From contig CAZNRY010000053.1 of the NCBI GenBank assembly GCA_964575675.1, forward strand, positions 1 through 21,697: 21,697 nt of DNA. Direction: 5' to 3'. Source of the DNA: CAZNRY01 sp964575675. Lineage in GTDB: Bacteria; Eisenbacteria; RBG-16-71-46; CAIMUX01; VGJL01. The notes beneath the pieces were generated by a model that did not search any database, was not told where the DNA came from, and saw nothing but the letters and a program-made list of their open reading frames with translations. Below are positions 1 through 7,354 of this stretch, in pieces; within the stretch, counting starts at the first letter, position 1, and each line of letters begins with the position of its first letter. A program made the position numbers and the translations under genes.

Positions 1-10
1 CATCGAGTGA
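1..10 (+). CDS. tuf: 3' end of an upstream gene, probably tuf (elongation factor Tu)
   Basis: Only the last codons are visible: a final base c, then ATC GAG TGA, giving a C-terminus of (Ile)-Ile-Glu-stop. EF-Tu proteins very commonly end in Ile-Ile-Glu, and tuf is the usual gene just upstream of rpsJ where the str and S10 operons are joined. The identification rests on two codons plus gene order, so it is tentative. The 69 bases to rpsJ show no clear terminator, which would allow read-through into the S10 operon. Confidence 0.4.
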
Positions 11-79
11 CGAAGACCGATCACGCCCGAGAGCGTTCACCAGACGGAGACGGGGAAGTAGCAGGAGAGGAGCCTGGCA

Positions 80-388
80 GTGGCGACCCAGAAGATCAGG
101 ATCAAGTTGCGGTCCTATGACCACTACATCCTGGACAAATCCGCCGGACAGATTGTTGCGACGGCGCGGAGGACGGGGGCGATCACCGCTGGCCCGATTC
201 CGCTTCCGACGAAGAAGACCATATATACTGTCCTGCGGTCCCCGCACGTCGACAAGAAATCACGGGAGCAGTTTGAGATCCGGGTCCACAAGAGGTTGAT
301 CGACATCACCCAGTCGTCCCCGCAACTGATCGAGGCTCTGATGAAGCTTGAGCTTCCCGCCGGCGTGGACATCGAGATCAAACTGTAA
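80..388 (+). CDS. rpsJ: 30S ribosomal protein S10
   Basis: S10 sits in the head of the small ribosomal subunit and, in many bacteria, also pairs with NusB in antitermination. The 102-residue product has the usual family length. It shows the signature GPIPLPTKK at residues 38-46 and the SPHVDKKSREQFEIR block at 54-68. The start is GTG, chosen because the product begins in the normal family way (MATQKIRIKLRSYDH) and a purine-rich site, GGAGAGGAG, lies 7 bases upstream. It is the first gene of the S10 operon, 19 bp before rplC. I see no separate promoter or L4-type leader hairpin in the short upstream gap. Confidence 0.97.
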   Translation: MATQKIRIKLRSYDHYILDKSAGQIVATARRTGAITAGPIPLPTKKTIYTVLRSPHVDKKSREQFEIRVHKRLIDITQSSPQLIEALMKLELPAGVDIEIKL

Positions 389-407
389 GGGACCGGAGGA
401 AAGAACG

Positions 408-1043
408 ATGTTGGGCATAATCGGACGAAAGATTGGGATGACCCAGGTGTTCCTGGAGAACGGGACGAGCGTGCCCGTCACGGTCGTCGAGGCGGGTCCC
501 TGCAGGATCGTGGACGTCCGCACTCCCGAGAAGAACGGCTATCGCGCGGTTCAGCTCGGCTGGGGCGAAGTGCAGGAGAAGCGCCTGTCCAAGCCGGAGC
601 TTGGGCACCTGAAGTCGCACGGCGCGCCCGCGGTTCGGCACCTTCGGGAGTTCCGGACCGAGCGCGAGGATCTGAAGGCCGGCGATGCGATCGGTGTCGA
701 TCTTTTCGACGTCGGTAGCCACGTCGACGTCATCGGAACGAGCATCGGGCGCGGATTCCAGGGTGTTGTAAAGAGGCACCACTTCCGCGGCGGCCCCGCT
801 AGCCACGGCTGCAAGACGAAGGACATGCCCGGCTCGGTCGGCGCGTCGGCCTGGCCTTCCCACGTCATCAAGGGAAAGCGCCTGCCCGGCCAGATGGGAA
901 ACAAGCGGATCACCGTCCGCAACATTCAGGTCGTGAGAATCGACAAGGACCGCAATCTCGTCGTTCTCAAGGGGGCGGTGCCTGGGGCGATCAACGGCCT
1001 CCTGCTCCTGCGTCAAGCGGGCAAGGGACAGAAGGGGAAGTAG
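408..1043 (+). CDS. rplC: 50S ribosomal protein L3
   Basis: L3 is an early-assembly 23S rRNA binding protein whose extended loop reaches toward the peptidyl transferase centre. The 211-residue product begins MLGIIGRKIGMTQVF, the normal L3 start, so the ATG at 408 is preferred over in-frame codons further upstream; GGAGGA precedes it. Loop motifs are visible: RGFQGVVKRH at 115-124 and GGPASHG at 128-134. In the PGSVG segment the residue matching the E. coli glutamine methylated by PrmB is alanine (residue 146), so that modification is not expected. It lies between rpsJ and rplD with only 4 bp to rplD. Confidence 0.97.
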   Translation: MLGIIGRKIGMTQVFLENGTSVPVTVVEAGPCRIVDVRTPEKNGYRAVQLGWGEVQEKRLSKPELGHLKSHGAPAVRHLREFRTEREDLKAGDAIGVDLFDVGSHVDVIGTSIGRGFQGVVKRHHFRGGPASHGCKTKDMPGSVGASAWPSHVIKGKRLPGQMGNKRITVRNIQVVRIDKDRNLVVLKGAVPGAINGLLLLRQAGKGQKGK

Positions 1044-1047
1044 GACG

Positions 1048-1680
1048 ATGGCAACCGCAAAGCTCTATGCCCCCACGGGTGAGGAGAAGGGGACGATCGA
1101 GCTTCCCGAGGCTACGTTCGGTTCTCGGATCCATCGCCATGTGATGTGGGAGGTCGTGCGCAATTATCTCGCGAACGTGCGGCAGGGCACCGCAATGGTG
1201 AAGACGCGCGCCATGGTGAGCGGCGGCGGCAGGAAGCCGTGGGCACAGAAGAAGACCGGGCGCGCGCGCGCGGGAACCAACCGCTCGCCCATCTGGGTCG
1301 GCGGAGGCCGGGCGCATGGCCCCAGGCCGCGCAGTTACTCCTACGAGCTTCCGAAGAAGGTCCGCCATCTAGCGCTCCGGTCGGCCTTGACCTTGAAGGC
1401 GCGTGGAGAGCAGATCGCGGTCCTCTCGGATCTGCCGCTCGAGCAGGTCAAGACGAGGGAGGTCTTCACCGTACTGCGGAACCTCGGCATCGACCGGCAG
1501 AAGACGCTTTTGGTCCTGCCGGAGCACGATGAGCGGATCCTTCGGGCGACCCGCAACCTTCCGAAGGTGCGGGCGGCCGTCTATAGGAATCTGCACACCT
1601 ACCAGGTGCTTCAAAGCGACCGGCTGGTTCTGCTCGAGAGCACGGTCCGCCGGATGCGGGAAGCCGAGGTGCAGGCATGA
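1048..1680 (+). CDS. rplD: 50S ribosomal protein L4 (L4/L1e family)
   Basis: L4 binds domain I of 23S rRNA and lines the peptide exit tunnel; in E. coli it also represses the S10 operon. The product has 210 residues. The Gly/Arg/Lys-rich tunnel loop is clear at about residues 56-92, with GGGRKPWAQKKTGRARAG followed by RSPIWVGGGRAHGP. The C-terminal globular part has the expected repeated Leu/Val pattern. The TGA stop overlaps the rplW ATG (ATGA at 1677-1680), a layout that normally couples translation of the two genes. Autogenous control by L4 cannot be read from this sequence. Confidence 0.96.
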   Translation: MATAKLYAPTGEEKGTIELPEATFGSRIHRHVMWEVVRNYLANVRQGTAMVKTRAMVSGGGRKPWAQKKTGRARAGTNRSPIWVGGGRAHGPRPRSYSYELPKKVRHLALRSALTLKARGEQIAVLSDLPLEQVKTREVFTVLRNLGIDRQKTLLVLPEHDERILRATRNLPKVRAAVYRNLHTYQVLQSDRLVLLESTVRRMREAEVQA

Positions 1681-1967
1681 AGGAGCCCAGGAGCATCATC
1701 AAGCGGGCGCTGATCACAGAGAAGGGGGCCAAGCTTCGCGAGGAGCACAACAGCTACACCTTCCAGGTCAGTCCCGAGGCGAACAAGATCGAGATTCGTG
1801 AGGCGATCCATTCGATTTTCAAAGTCGACGTCGAAGATGTTCGCACGATCAACGTCCAGGGAAAGTTCAAGAGATTGGGGCGGACGGCGGGTCGGCGTTC
1901 GGCATGGAAGAAGGCGATCGTGACCTTGAAGAAGGGTCAGACGATCGACCTATTCGATCAGATTTAA
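1677..1967 (+). CDS. rplW: 50S ribosomal protein L23
   Basis: L23 lies at the exit of the ribosomal tunnel and is the docking site for trigger factor and signal recognition particle. The product has 96 residues, normal for the family. Typical features are IIKRALITEKG near the N-terminus, the SPEANKIEIREAIHSIF block in the middle, and a basic loop GKFKRLGRTAGRRSAWKKA before the last strand. Its ATG overlaps the rplD stop codon, so it probably depends on translation of rplD. A 27 bp gap with a GGGAGGAG site leads to rplB. Confidence 0.96.
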   Translation: MKEPRSIIKRALITEKGAKLREEHNSYTFQVSPEANKIEIREAIHSIFKVDVEDVRTINVQGKFKRLGRTAGRRSAWKKAIVTLKKGQTIDLFDQI

Positions 1968-1994
1968 GCTTCCCCGACGGGAGGAGCGGACAGC

Positions 1995-2816
1995 ATGGCG
2001 GTCAAGAAGTTCAAGCCAACGACCCCGAGTCTGAGGTTCATGACGGTCTCGGACTTCAGTGAGATCACGAAGTCGAAGCCCGAGAAGTCGCTCACCCGCC
2101 CGAAGAAGTCGAGCGGCGGGAGGAACAGTCACGGGCATGTGACGGCTTGGTGCCGCGGCGGCGGTCACAAGCGACGCTACCGCGTGATCGATTTTCGGCG
2201 GAACAAGCACGGCATCCCCGCGAAGGTTGCGGCGATCGAGTACGACCCGAACCGCTCCGCGCGGATCGCCCTGCTTCACTACGTGGACGGGGAGAAGCGG
2301 TATATCCTGGCGCCCGTCGGCGTCTCGGTCGGCGACATGCTGATGTCGGGTCCGGACGCCGAGATCCGCGATGGAAACTGTCTTCCGCTGAAGGCCATCC
2401 CGCCGGGAACCACGATCCACAACGTGGAGATGATTCCTGGCAAGGGCGGCCAGGTCGCCAGAGGGGCCGGCAGCGAGTGCCAAGTGATGGCGAAGGAAGG
2501 GCGTTTCGCCCAGGTGAAGCTTCCTTCCGGCGAGGTTCGGATGTTCGATCTGAACTGCTACTGCACGCTCGGTAAGGTCGGCAATCTCGACCACGAGAAG
2601 ATCGTGATCGGCAAGGCCGGCCGCAACCGGTGGTTGGGCAGGAGATCGAGCAGCCGCGCCGTCGCGATGAACCCGCACGACCACCCGATGGGGGGCGGCG
2701 AGGGAAAGAGCTCGGGCGGACGTCACCCTTGTACGCCTTGGGGCAAGCCGACCAAGGGGTACAAGACGCGCAAGAAGAAGCTGTCGGACAAGCTAATCGT
2801 CCGGCGGCGCAAGTAG
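1995..2816 (+). CDS. rplB: 50S ribosomal protein L2
   Basis: L2 is a primary 23S rRNA binder needed for subunit joining and peptidyl transferase function. The 273-residue length is typical. RNA-binding blocks are visible, including GGGHKRRYR near residue 55 and the PGxxxHNVE segment (HNVE at 142-145). The conserved C-terminal loop reads MNPHDHPMGGGEG: the key His (residue 230, matching E. coli His229) is kept. The usual Val before Asp is His228, and the usual His after Pro is Met232. The tail GRHPCTPWGKPTKGYKTRKKK is basic as expected. The start follows a GGGAGGAG site. Confidence 0.97.
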   Translation: MAVKKFKPTTPSLRFMTVSDFSEITKSKPEKSLTRPKKSSGGRNSHGHVTAWCRGGGHKRRYRVIDFRRNKHGIPAKVAAIEYDPNRSARIALLHYVDGEKRYILAPVGVSVGDMLMSGPDAEIRDGNCLPLKAIPPGTTIHNVEMIPGKGGQVARGAGSECQVMAKEGRFAQVKLPSGEVRMFDLNCYCTLGKVGNLDHEKIVIGKAGRNRWLGRRSSSRAVAMNPHDHPMGGGEGKSSGGRHPCTPWGKPTKGYKTRKKKLSDKLIVRRRK

Positions 2817-2841
2817 ACATTAGGGGATCGGAGAGGTTGCG

Positions 2842-3126
2842 ATGGGAAGATCGCTGAAGAAGGGTCCCTACGTCGTCGAGGGTCTCGCGAAGAAGATCGA
2901 GGAGATGAATCGATCCAAGGAGAAGAAGGTCATCCGGACCTGGGCGAGGAGATGCACAATCCCGCCCGAGTTCGTAGGACACACCTTGGCCGTCCACAAC
3001 GGCAACAAGTTCATCCCGATCTACGTCTCCGAGAACATGGTGGGGCACAAGCTCGGTGAGTTCGCCCCGACGCGGCAGTTCCGCGGGCACGCGCACTCCG
3101 ACAAGAGCACGACGCCCGCCAAGTAG
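2842..3126 (+). CDS. rpsS: 30S ribosomal protein S19
   Basis: S19 sits in the 30S head with S13 and contacts the A-site tRNA and the B1 bridge. The product has 94 residues, normal for the family. It opens with MGRSLKKGPYV, the canonical start, and carries the HNGNKFIPIYVSENMVGHKLGEFAPTR region that ends in the conserved FRGH. It lies 25 bp after rplB and 20 bp before rplV, in the standard S10 operon position. Confidence 0.97.
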   Translation: MGRSLKKGPYVVEGLAKKIEEMNRSKEKKVIRTWARRCTIPPEFVGHTLAVHNGNKFIPIYVSENMVGHKLGEFAPTRQFRGHAHSDKSTTPAK

Positions 3127-3146
3127 GCGGCACGGAGGGGAACAGG

Positions 3147-3485
3147 ATGGAAGCCAAGTCGATCGCCCGCTACGTGCGGGTCACCCCCAGGAAGGCGGAC
3201 CGGGTGCTCCGGCTGATCCGGGGCATGCAGGTCGATCGCGCCCAGGATGTGCTGGACTTCACGCCGAGGCCGATCGCCCGCCAAGTCGGCAAGGTGTTGA
3301 AGTCCGCCGTGGCGAATGCGACGAGGAAGGAAGAGAAGCTCGATAAAGACGGGCTCTACGTGAAGGAGGCCGTCGCGGGCGCCGGACCGATCATGAAACG
3401 GTTCATAGCGAGGGGGCACGGCCGCGCCACGCAGTTCTGGAAGCGGACGAGTCACATCACGATCATCGTCACCACCGACAAGTAA
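3147..3485 (+). CDS. rplV: 50S ribosomal protein L22
   Basis: L22 contacts all domains of 23S rRNA, and its beta hairpin lines the exit tunnel near L4. The product has 112 residues, in the normal range. The N-terminal part has RYVRVTPRKADRVLRLIRGM, the usual conserved start of the fold. The tunnel hairpin is seen near the C-terminus around GPIMKRFIARGHGRATQFWKR, followed by the terminal strand SHITIIV. A clear GGAGGGGAACAGG purine tract precedes the ATG. Confidence 0.97.
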   Translation: MEAKSIARYVRVTPRKADRVLRLIRGMQVDRAQDVLDFTPRPIARQVGKVLKSAVANATRKEEKLDKDGLYVKEAVAGAGPIMKRFIARGHGRATQFWKRTSHITIIVTTDK

Positions 3486-3508
3486 ACGGGCGAGTTCGGG
3501 AGGGGATT

Positions 3509-4195
3509 TTGGGACAGAAGACGCATCCGATCGGTTTCAGGCTCGGGATCATCAAGAACTGGGATTCCCGGTGGTTCGCCCGCAAGGAGTACGCGAATCT
3601 CCTCGAGGAGGACCTGTTCATCAAGCGCTACCTTCGGAAGCGTCTGACGAACAGCGGCATCTCGAAGATCGTGATCGAGCGGGCCTCGAACAAGGTCGAC
3701 ATCATGATCCGCACGTCCAAGCCCGGGGTTGTGATCGGCAAGAGCGGGGCCCAGGTGAATCAACTTCGCGATGAGCTTCATCACCTGACCAAGCGGGAAG
3801 TCTTCATCGACATCAAGGCGATTGACAACCCCGAGGCGGACGCTCAGCTCGTCGCGGAGCAGATCGCCAAGCAGCTCGAGCAGCGTGTCGGGTTCCGGCG
3901 CGTGCTCAAGCGCTCGGTCTCGCAGGCGATGCGGGCCGGAGCGAAGGGGGTCCGAGTCCTCGCGTCGGGGCGCATCGGCGGGGCCGAGATGGCGAGGAGA
4001 GAAGGGTACCGCGAGGGGCGAGTCCCCCTCCACACCCTACGGGCCGACATTGACTACGCGACCGCGACCGCGGTGACGACCTTCGGCACGGTCGGGGTGA
4101 AGGTGTGGATCTTCCACGGAGAGGTCCTCGACGCGGCGGAGGCAATGAACCCGACGCCTGCGCCCCCCGAGCCGCGCCGGGCCGGTCGGTCCTGA
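3509..4195 (+). CDS. rpsC: 30S ribosomal protein S3
   Basis: S3 forms part of the mRNA entry tunnel and helicase site of the 30S subunit. The product has 228 residues. The start is TTG, supported by the canonical N-terminus MGQKTHPIGFRLGI and a GGGAGGGG site just upstream; no ATG start gives a family-like product. A type II KH domain shows the GXXG-type loop as VIGKSG at residues 75-80. The C-terminal S3 domain has GRIGGAEMARREGYREGRVPLHTLRADIDYA. The last 20 residues are Pro/Ala/Arg-rich and vary between species. It follows rplV by 23 bp. Confidence 0.96.
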   Translation: MGQKTHPIGFRLGIIKNWDSRWFARKEYANLLEEDLFIKRYLRKRLTNSGISKIVIERASNKVDIMIRTSKPGVVIGKSGAQVNQLRDELHHLTKREVFIDIKAIDNPEADAQLVAEQIAKQLEQRVGFRRVLKRSVSQAMRAGAKGVRVLASGRIGGAEMARREGYREGRVPLHTLRADIDYATATAVTTFGTVGVKVWIFHGEVLDAAEAMNPTPAPPEPRRAGRS

Positions 4196-4231
4196 TCCTG
4201 AGGGGATGATGAGGGAGAAGGAGTAAGCACG

Positions 4232-4642
4232 ATGTTGATGCCAAAGCGGGTCAAGCACCGTAAGCAGCAGCGTGGACGGATGGGGGGAGTGGCGACCCGT
4301 GGAAGCTCTCTTGCATTCGGGGAATTCGGGCTGAAGACGCTCGATCCCGCTTGGATCACCAACACGCAGATCGAGGCGGCGCGCGTCGCGATCAACCGCC
4401 ACATCAAGCGCGGCGGAAAGATGTGGATCCGGATCTTCCCGGACAAACCGATCACCGCGAAGCCGGCCGAGACCCGAATGGGAAGCGGCAAGGGGAATCC
4501 CGAGTCCTGGGTCGCGGTCGTGAAGCCGGGACGGATCCTATTTGAACTCGAGGGGATCAGCGCGGATCTGGCGCGTGAGGCTCTTCGTCTGGGAGCTTCG
4601 AAGCTGCCGATGAAGACCAAGATCGTCTCCCGCGAGGATTAG
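4232..4642 (+). CDS. rplP: 50S ribosomal protein L16
   Basis: L16 sits near the A-site in the 50S subunit and helps position the aminoacyl-tRNA. The 136-residue length is typical. The start MLMPKRVKHRKQQRGRMGG matches the family and is preceded by GGGAGAAGGAG. The ARVAINRHIKRGGKMWIRIFPDKPIT block and the KGNPESWVAVVKPGRILFELEG block are both diagnostic. The 36 bp gap after rpsC is one of the wider ones in the operon but contains only the ribosome binding site. Confidence 0.97.
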   Translation: MLMPKRVKHRKQQRGRMGGVATRGSSLAFGEFGLKTLDPAWITNTQIEAARVAINRHIKRGGKMWIRIFPDKPITAKPAETRMGSGKGNPESWVAVVKPGRILFELEGISADLAREALRLGASKLPMKTKIVSRED

Positions 4643-4657
4643 CAGGGGGTCGTTGCC

Positions 4658-4897
4658 ATGAAGCATGAAAACAGCCCGGTGAGGTTGAGGGAGCTGACCG
4701 AAGAGGAGCTCCGGCAGAGGGTCAAGAGTCTCTACGAGGAGATCTTCAACCTGCGTTTCCGCAATTCGGTCAAGCAGCTCGACAACCCTCTCAAGATCCG
4801 GGAGGCGAGACGAGATCTCGCCAGGATGGAGACCCTCCTGGCCGAGCACCACAAGGGGCTCCGCCCTCTGGCCGATCACCACGGCCCATCGAAGTGA
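4658..4897 (+). CDS. rpmC: 50S ribosomal protein L29
   Basis: L29 is a small two-helix protein beside L23 at the tunnel exit. The product has 79 residues, slightly longer than the E. coli protein because of a short extra C-terminal segment (GLRPLADHHGPSK). The helical hairpin is recognisable from LRELTEEELRQRVKSLYEE, the NLRFRN turn and KIREARRDLARMETLL. It lies between rplP and rpsQ with gaps of 15 and 7 bp, as usual. Confidence 0.94.
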   Translation: MKHENSPVRLRELTEEELRQRVKSLYEEIFNLRFRNSVKQLDNPLKIREARRDLARMETLLAEHHKGLRPLADHHGPSK

Positions 4898-4904
4898 GGA
4901 TGTC

Positions 4905-5162
4905 ATGACGGAGAGAGCGAACCGGAAGGTTCGTGAGGGAACGGTCGTCAGCAACAAGATGGACAAGACCATCGTGATCGAGCAGCGGAGACGGGTGAAG
5001 CATCCGATCTACAAGCGGTACATCACGCTGACCAAGAAGTATTACGCCCACGATGACAAGAACGAGTGCCAGATCGGTGACTTCGTGCGGATCATGGAGA
5101 CGAAGCCCGTGAGCAAGCTCAAGCGCTGGCGGGTCACTGAGGTTGTCGAGAAGGCGAGGTAG
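4905..5162 (+). CDS. rpsQ: 30S ribosomal protein S17
   Basis: S17 is an OB-fold protein that binds 16S rRNA early in 30S assembly. The product has 85 residues, normal for bacteria. It shows GTVVSNKMDKTIVIEQRRR, the HPIYKRYITLTKKYYAHD block and the RIMETKPVSKLKRWRV ending, all diagnostic. The ATG at 4905 gives a normal-length N-terminus. It starts 7 bp after rpmC, consistent with coupled translation; the GAGGATGTC purine stretch just upstream is the likely ribosome binding site. Confidence 0.96.
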   Translation: MTERANRKVREGTVVSNKMDKTIVIEQRRRVKHPIYKRYITLTKKYYAHDDKNECQIGDFVRIMETKPVSKLKRWRVTEVVEKAR

Positions 5163-5206
5163 CAGCGGGACGGACGCAAGTCCCCTGCGGATGATGGGGT
5201 GAGAGC

Positions 5207-5575
5207 ATGATCCAGCAACAAACGATGCTGACGATCTCCGATAACTCGGGAGCGCGGCGGGCGATGTGCATCAAGGTCCTCGGGGGGACCAGGCGACGCT
5301 ATGCAAGCGTCGGCGACATCATCGTCGTCGCGATCAAGGATGCGATTCCCAACGGGGCGGTCAAGAAGGGCGAGAAGGCGCGGGCCGTTATCATCCGGAC
5401 GCGGAAAGAAGTCCGCCGGAAGGACGGTTCGTACATCCGCTTCGACCAGAATGCGGCGGTGCTGATCGACAAGGCGAAGGAGCCGCGGGGAACCCGCATC
5501 TTTGGGCCCGTCGCGCGCGAACTCCGGGAGAAGGAGTTTATGAAGATCATCTCGCTGGCTCCCGAAGTGATCTAG
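5207..5575 (+). CDS. rplN: 50S ribosomal protein L14
   Basis: L14 lies at the subunit interface and forms bridge B8 with 16S rRNA; it is also the docking site of the silencing factor RsfS. The product has 122 residues, the standard size. It starts MIQQQTMLTISDNSGARRAMCIKVLGG, a near-canonical L14 start, and ends with the GPVARELREKEFMKIISLAPEV block. In the spc operon order it follows rpsQ after a 44 bp gap that contains only a weak GGGGTGAGAG site and no hairpin I can support. Confidence 0.97.
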   Translation: MIQQQTMLTISDNSGARRAMCIKVLGGTRRRYASVGDIIVVAIKDAIPNGAVKKGEKARAVIIRTRKEVRRKDGSYIRFDQNAAVLIDKAKEPRGTRIFGPVARELREKEFMKIISLAPEVI

Positions 5576-5600
5576 CCGGTCGATAGGAGGTGCCACTCAA

Positions 5601-5963
5601 ATGATTCGCAAGGGCGACACGGTCATCGTGATCCGCGGTGACGACAAAGGGAAGACCGGCAGGGTCCTCTCGATCGATCCCGGGAAGAAGCTTGCCGTCG
5701 TGCAGAGGGTCCGCCTCGTCACCCGGCACCAGAAGCCGGGGCGGAAGCAGGCGGTGAAGGGCGGGACGATCGAGAAGGAGGCCGCCATCGCGCTGTCGGC
5801 CCTCGCGCTGATCGACCCGAAGACGGGGAAGGCGACGCGCGTGCGGACGAACACCGTGGGCGTGGAGGCGGGGGATCGGCAGAGCGCGAGAAGGTCGAAG
5901 TCCCGCACGAGCATCAAATCCGACGTCGAGATTGAACGGCCGACGGTGAAACCAAGGTCGTAG
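5601..5963 (+). CDS. rplX: 50S ribosomal protein L24
   Basis: L24 is an assembly-initiating 23S rRNA binder near the tunnel exit. The product has 120 residues, somewhat longer than E. coli L24. The KOW motif is at residues 3-24, with KGDTVIVIRGDDKGKTGRV. The GRKQAVKGGTIEKEAAI region, the residues NPKTGKATRV-like (DPKTGKATRVRT) and an extra basic tail after about residue 88 follow. A strong AGGAGGT site lies about 10 bases before the ATG. Confidence 0.95.
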   Translation: MIRKGDTVIVIRGDDKGKTGRVLSIDPGKKLAVVQRVRLVTRHQKPGRKQAVKGGTIEKEAAIALSALALIDPKTGKATRVRTNTVGVEAGDRQSARRSKSRTSIKSDVEIERPTVKPRS

Positions 5964-6008
5964 GCGACTGCGGTCCATGAAAAACGAATCCGGACGGATG
6001 GTGAGGGA

Positions 6009-6650
6009 ATGAGCGAGAAACCGAAGAAGACTGGTGGCAAGGGAGCGGGAGCCGGGGCGGCCGCGGCGAAAACGGAAGCACTGCCTCCGGTGAAGGAGAC
6101 CGCGCCGGTCTCCAGAAGCCGGACCCTCTATCATGAGGAGGCGGTTCCGTACCTCATGAAGCGGTTCGCCTACACGAGTCCGATGCAGGTCCCGCACCTT
6201 AAGAAGATCGTCGTCAACATGGGCGTTGGCGACTCCCTGCAGAACATCAAGCTGCTCGATGCGGCCGTGGCCGAGCTCGGTACGATCACCGGGCAGAAGC
6301 CCGCGATCTGCCGGGCCAGGAAGTCGATCGCGAACTTCAAGCTCAGGGCCGGGCAGCCGATCGGGGCGATGGTGACCCTGAGGGGCCCGAGGATGTGGGA
6401 GTTCCTCGATCGTCTGATCGTCGTGTCGATCCCGACGATCCGCGACTTCAGGGGCCTTTCGCCCAAGTCGTTCGACGGACGCGGGAACTACACGTTCGGC
6501 ATCAAGGAGCAGACGATCTTCTCGGAAATCAAGTACGACAAGGTCGAGAAGATCCGGGGGATGGACATCACCCTCGTGACCAAAGCCAAGAACGACGAGG
6601 AAGGATACGAGCTTCTGAAGGCCATGAAGTGGCCGTTCAGGGAGCGCTAG
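6009..6650 (+). CDS. rplE: 50S ribosomal protein L5 with an N-terminal extension
   Basis: L5 binds 5S rRNA and forms part of the central protuberance. The product has 213 residues against about 180 in most bacteria. The L5 core begins near residue 38 (LYHEEAVPYLMKRFAYTSPMQVP) and carries the NMGVGDS, RKSIANFKLRAGQPIG and FRGLSPKSFDGRGNYTFGIKEQ blocks. The first 36 or so residues are a Lys/Gly/Ala/Pro-rich, probably disordered extension. The ATG at 6009 follows GGTGAGGGA. No ATG or GTG sits at the core boundary, so the extension is likely real rather than a start-site error. It lies between rplX and rpsN. Confidence 0.94.
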   Translation: MSEKPKKTGGKGAGAGAAAAKTEALPPVKETAPVSRSRTLYHEEAVPYLMKRFAYTSPMQVPHLKKIVVNMGVGDSLQNIKLLDAAVAELGTITGQKPAICRARKSIANFKLRAGQPIGAMVTLRGPRMWEFLDRLIVVSIPTIRDFRGLSPKSFDGRGNYTFGIKEQTIFSEIKYDKVEKIRGMDITLVTKAKNDEEGYELLKAMKWPFRER

Positions 6651-6684
6651 AGACATTCGTGATTGACCAGGAGGAAAGACCGGC

Positions 6685-6870
6685 GTGGCGAAGAAATGCC
6701 TGATCGAGAAGTGCAAGCGTAAGCCGAAGTTCAAGGTCCGCGCCTACAACCGGTGCAGGAGATGCGGACGGCCGAGGGCGTACTTGCGGAAGTTCGCGAT
6801 GTGCCGGATCTGCTTCCGCAATCTGGCGCTCAACGGCGAGCTTCCTGGCGTCGTGAAGGCGAGCTGGTAG
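6685..6870 (+). CDS. rpsN: 30S ribosomal protein S14, zinc-binding type (S14p/S29e, type Z)
   Basis: S14 is a late-binding protein of the 30S head. The product has 61 residues, the short zinc-binding form rather than the about 100-residue zinc-free form. The zinc ligands are visible as CRRC at residues 24-27 and CRIC at residues 40-43. Two further cysteines, Cys5 and Cys10, are unusual extras in the N-terminal arm. The start is GTG, preceded by GGAGGAAAG at normal spacing, and gives the typical MAKK start. It lies between rplE and rpsH as usual in the spc operon. Confidence 0.96.
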   Translation: MAKKCLIEKCKRKPKFKVRAYNRCRRCGRPRAYLRKFAMCRICFRNLALNGELPGVVKASW

Positions 6871-6920
6871 AAGAAAAGGCTCTCCCGTCGAGACGGGGCG
6901 AGCATTCGGGAGCAAATGAG

Positions 6921-7319
6921 ATGAGTCAGACCGATCCAATCGCGGACATGTTGACCTGCGTCCGCAACGCGGTCCGCGCCGGACACCGGCGTGTGGACAT
7001 CCCTGCGTCGAACCAGCGGATCGCGATCGCCGAGGCCTTGGTCCGCGAGCACTTCGTCCAGAGCTACAAGCGGATCGAGGACGACAAGCAGGGAATCGTC
7101 CGCATCTACCTGAAGTACGACGCCGGCGACGTCCCGATCATCACGGGCATCGATAGGGTGAGCCGTCCAGGACGCCGGGTCTATGTTGGCAAGGACGAGA
7201 TCCCGAGGGTCCTGGGCGGGCTGGGATGCGCCATTCTCTCCACGACGAGCGGGATTCTGACCGACAAAGAGGCGCGCAAGGCCGGGCTCGGCGGCGAGTT
7301 GCTCGCGAAGGTCTGGTAG
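6921..7319 (+). CDS. rpsH: 30S ribosomal protein S8
   Basis: S8 binds the central domain of 16S rRNA; in E. coli it is the repressor of the spc operon. The product has 132 residues with the family's start MSQTDPIADMLTCVRNAVRAGH. The C-terminal block GIDRVSRPGRRVYVGKDEIP, the GLGCAILSTTSGILTDKEAR motif and the terminal GGELLAKVW are diagnostic. The ATG at 6921 is chosen over the longer in-frame reading because it starts at the family position and has GGGAG 8 bases upstream. I cannot identify an S8 operator within the mRNA by eye. Confidence 0.97.
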   Translation: MSQTDPIADMLTCVRNAVRAGHRRVDIPASNQRIAIAEALVREHFVQSYKRIEDDKQGIVRIYLKYDAGDVPIITGIDRVSRPGRRVYVGKDEIPRVLGGLGCAILSTTSGILTDKEARKAGLGGELLAKVW

Positions 7320-7354
7320 GTCGCGGGAATCGGAAGAAACAGAGGGGAAAGTCT

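Noticed and set aside
348..407. Upstream in-frame start for rplC
   Set aside because: It would add 20 residues overlapping the end of rpsJ that are foreign to L3; the ATG at 408 gives the family N-terminus and has a ribosome site.
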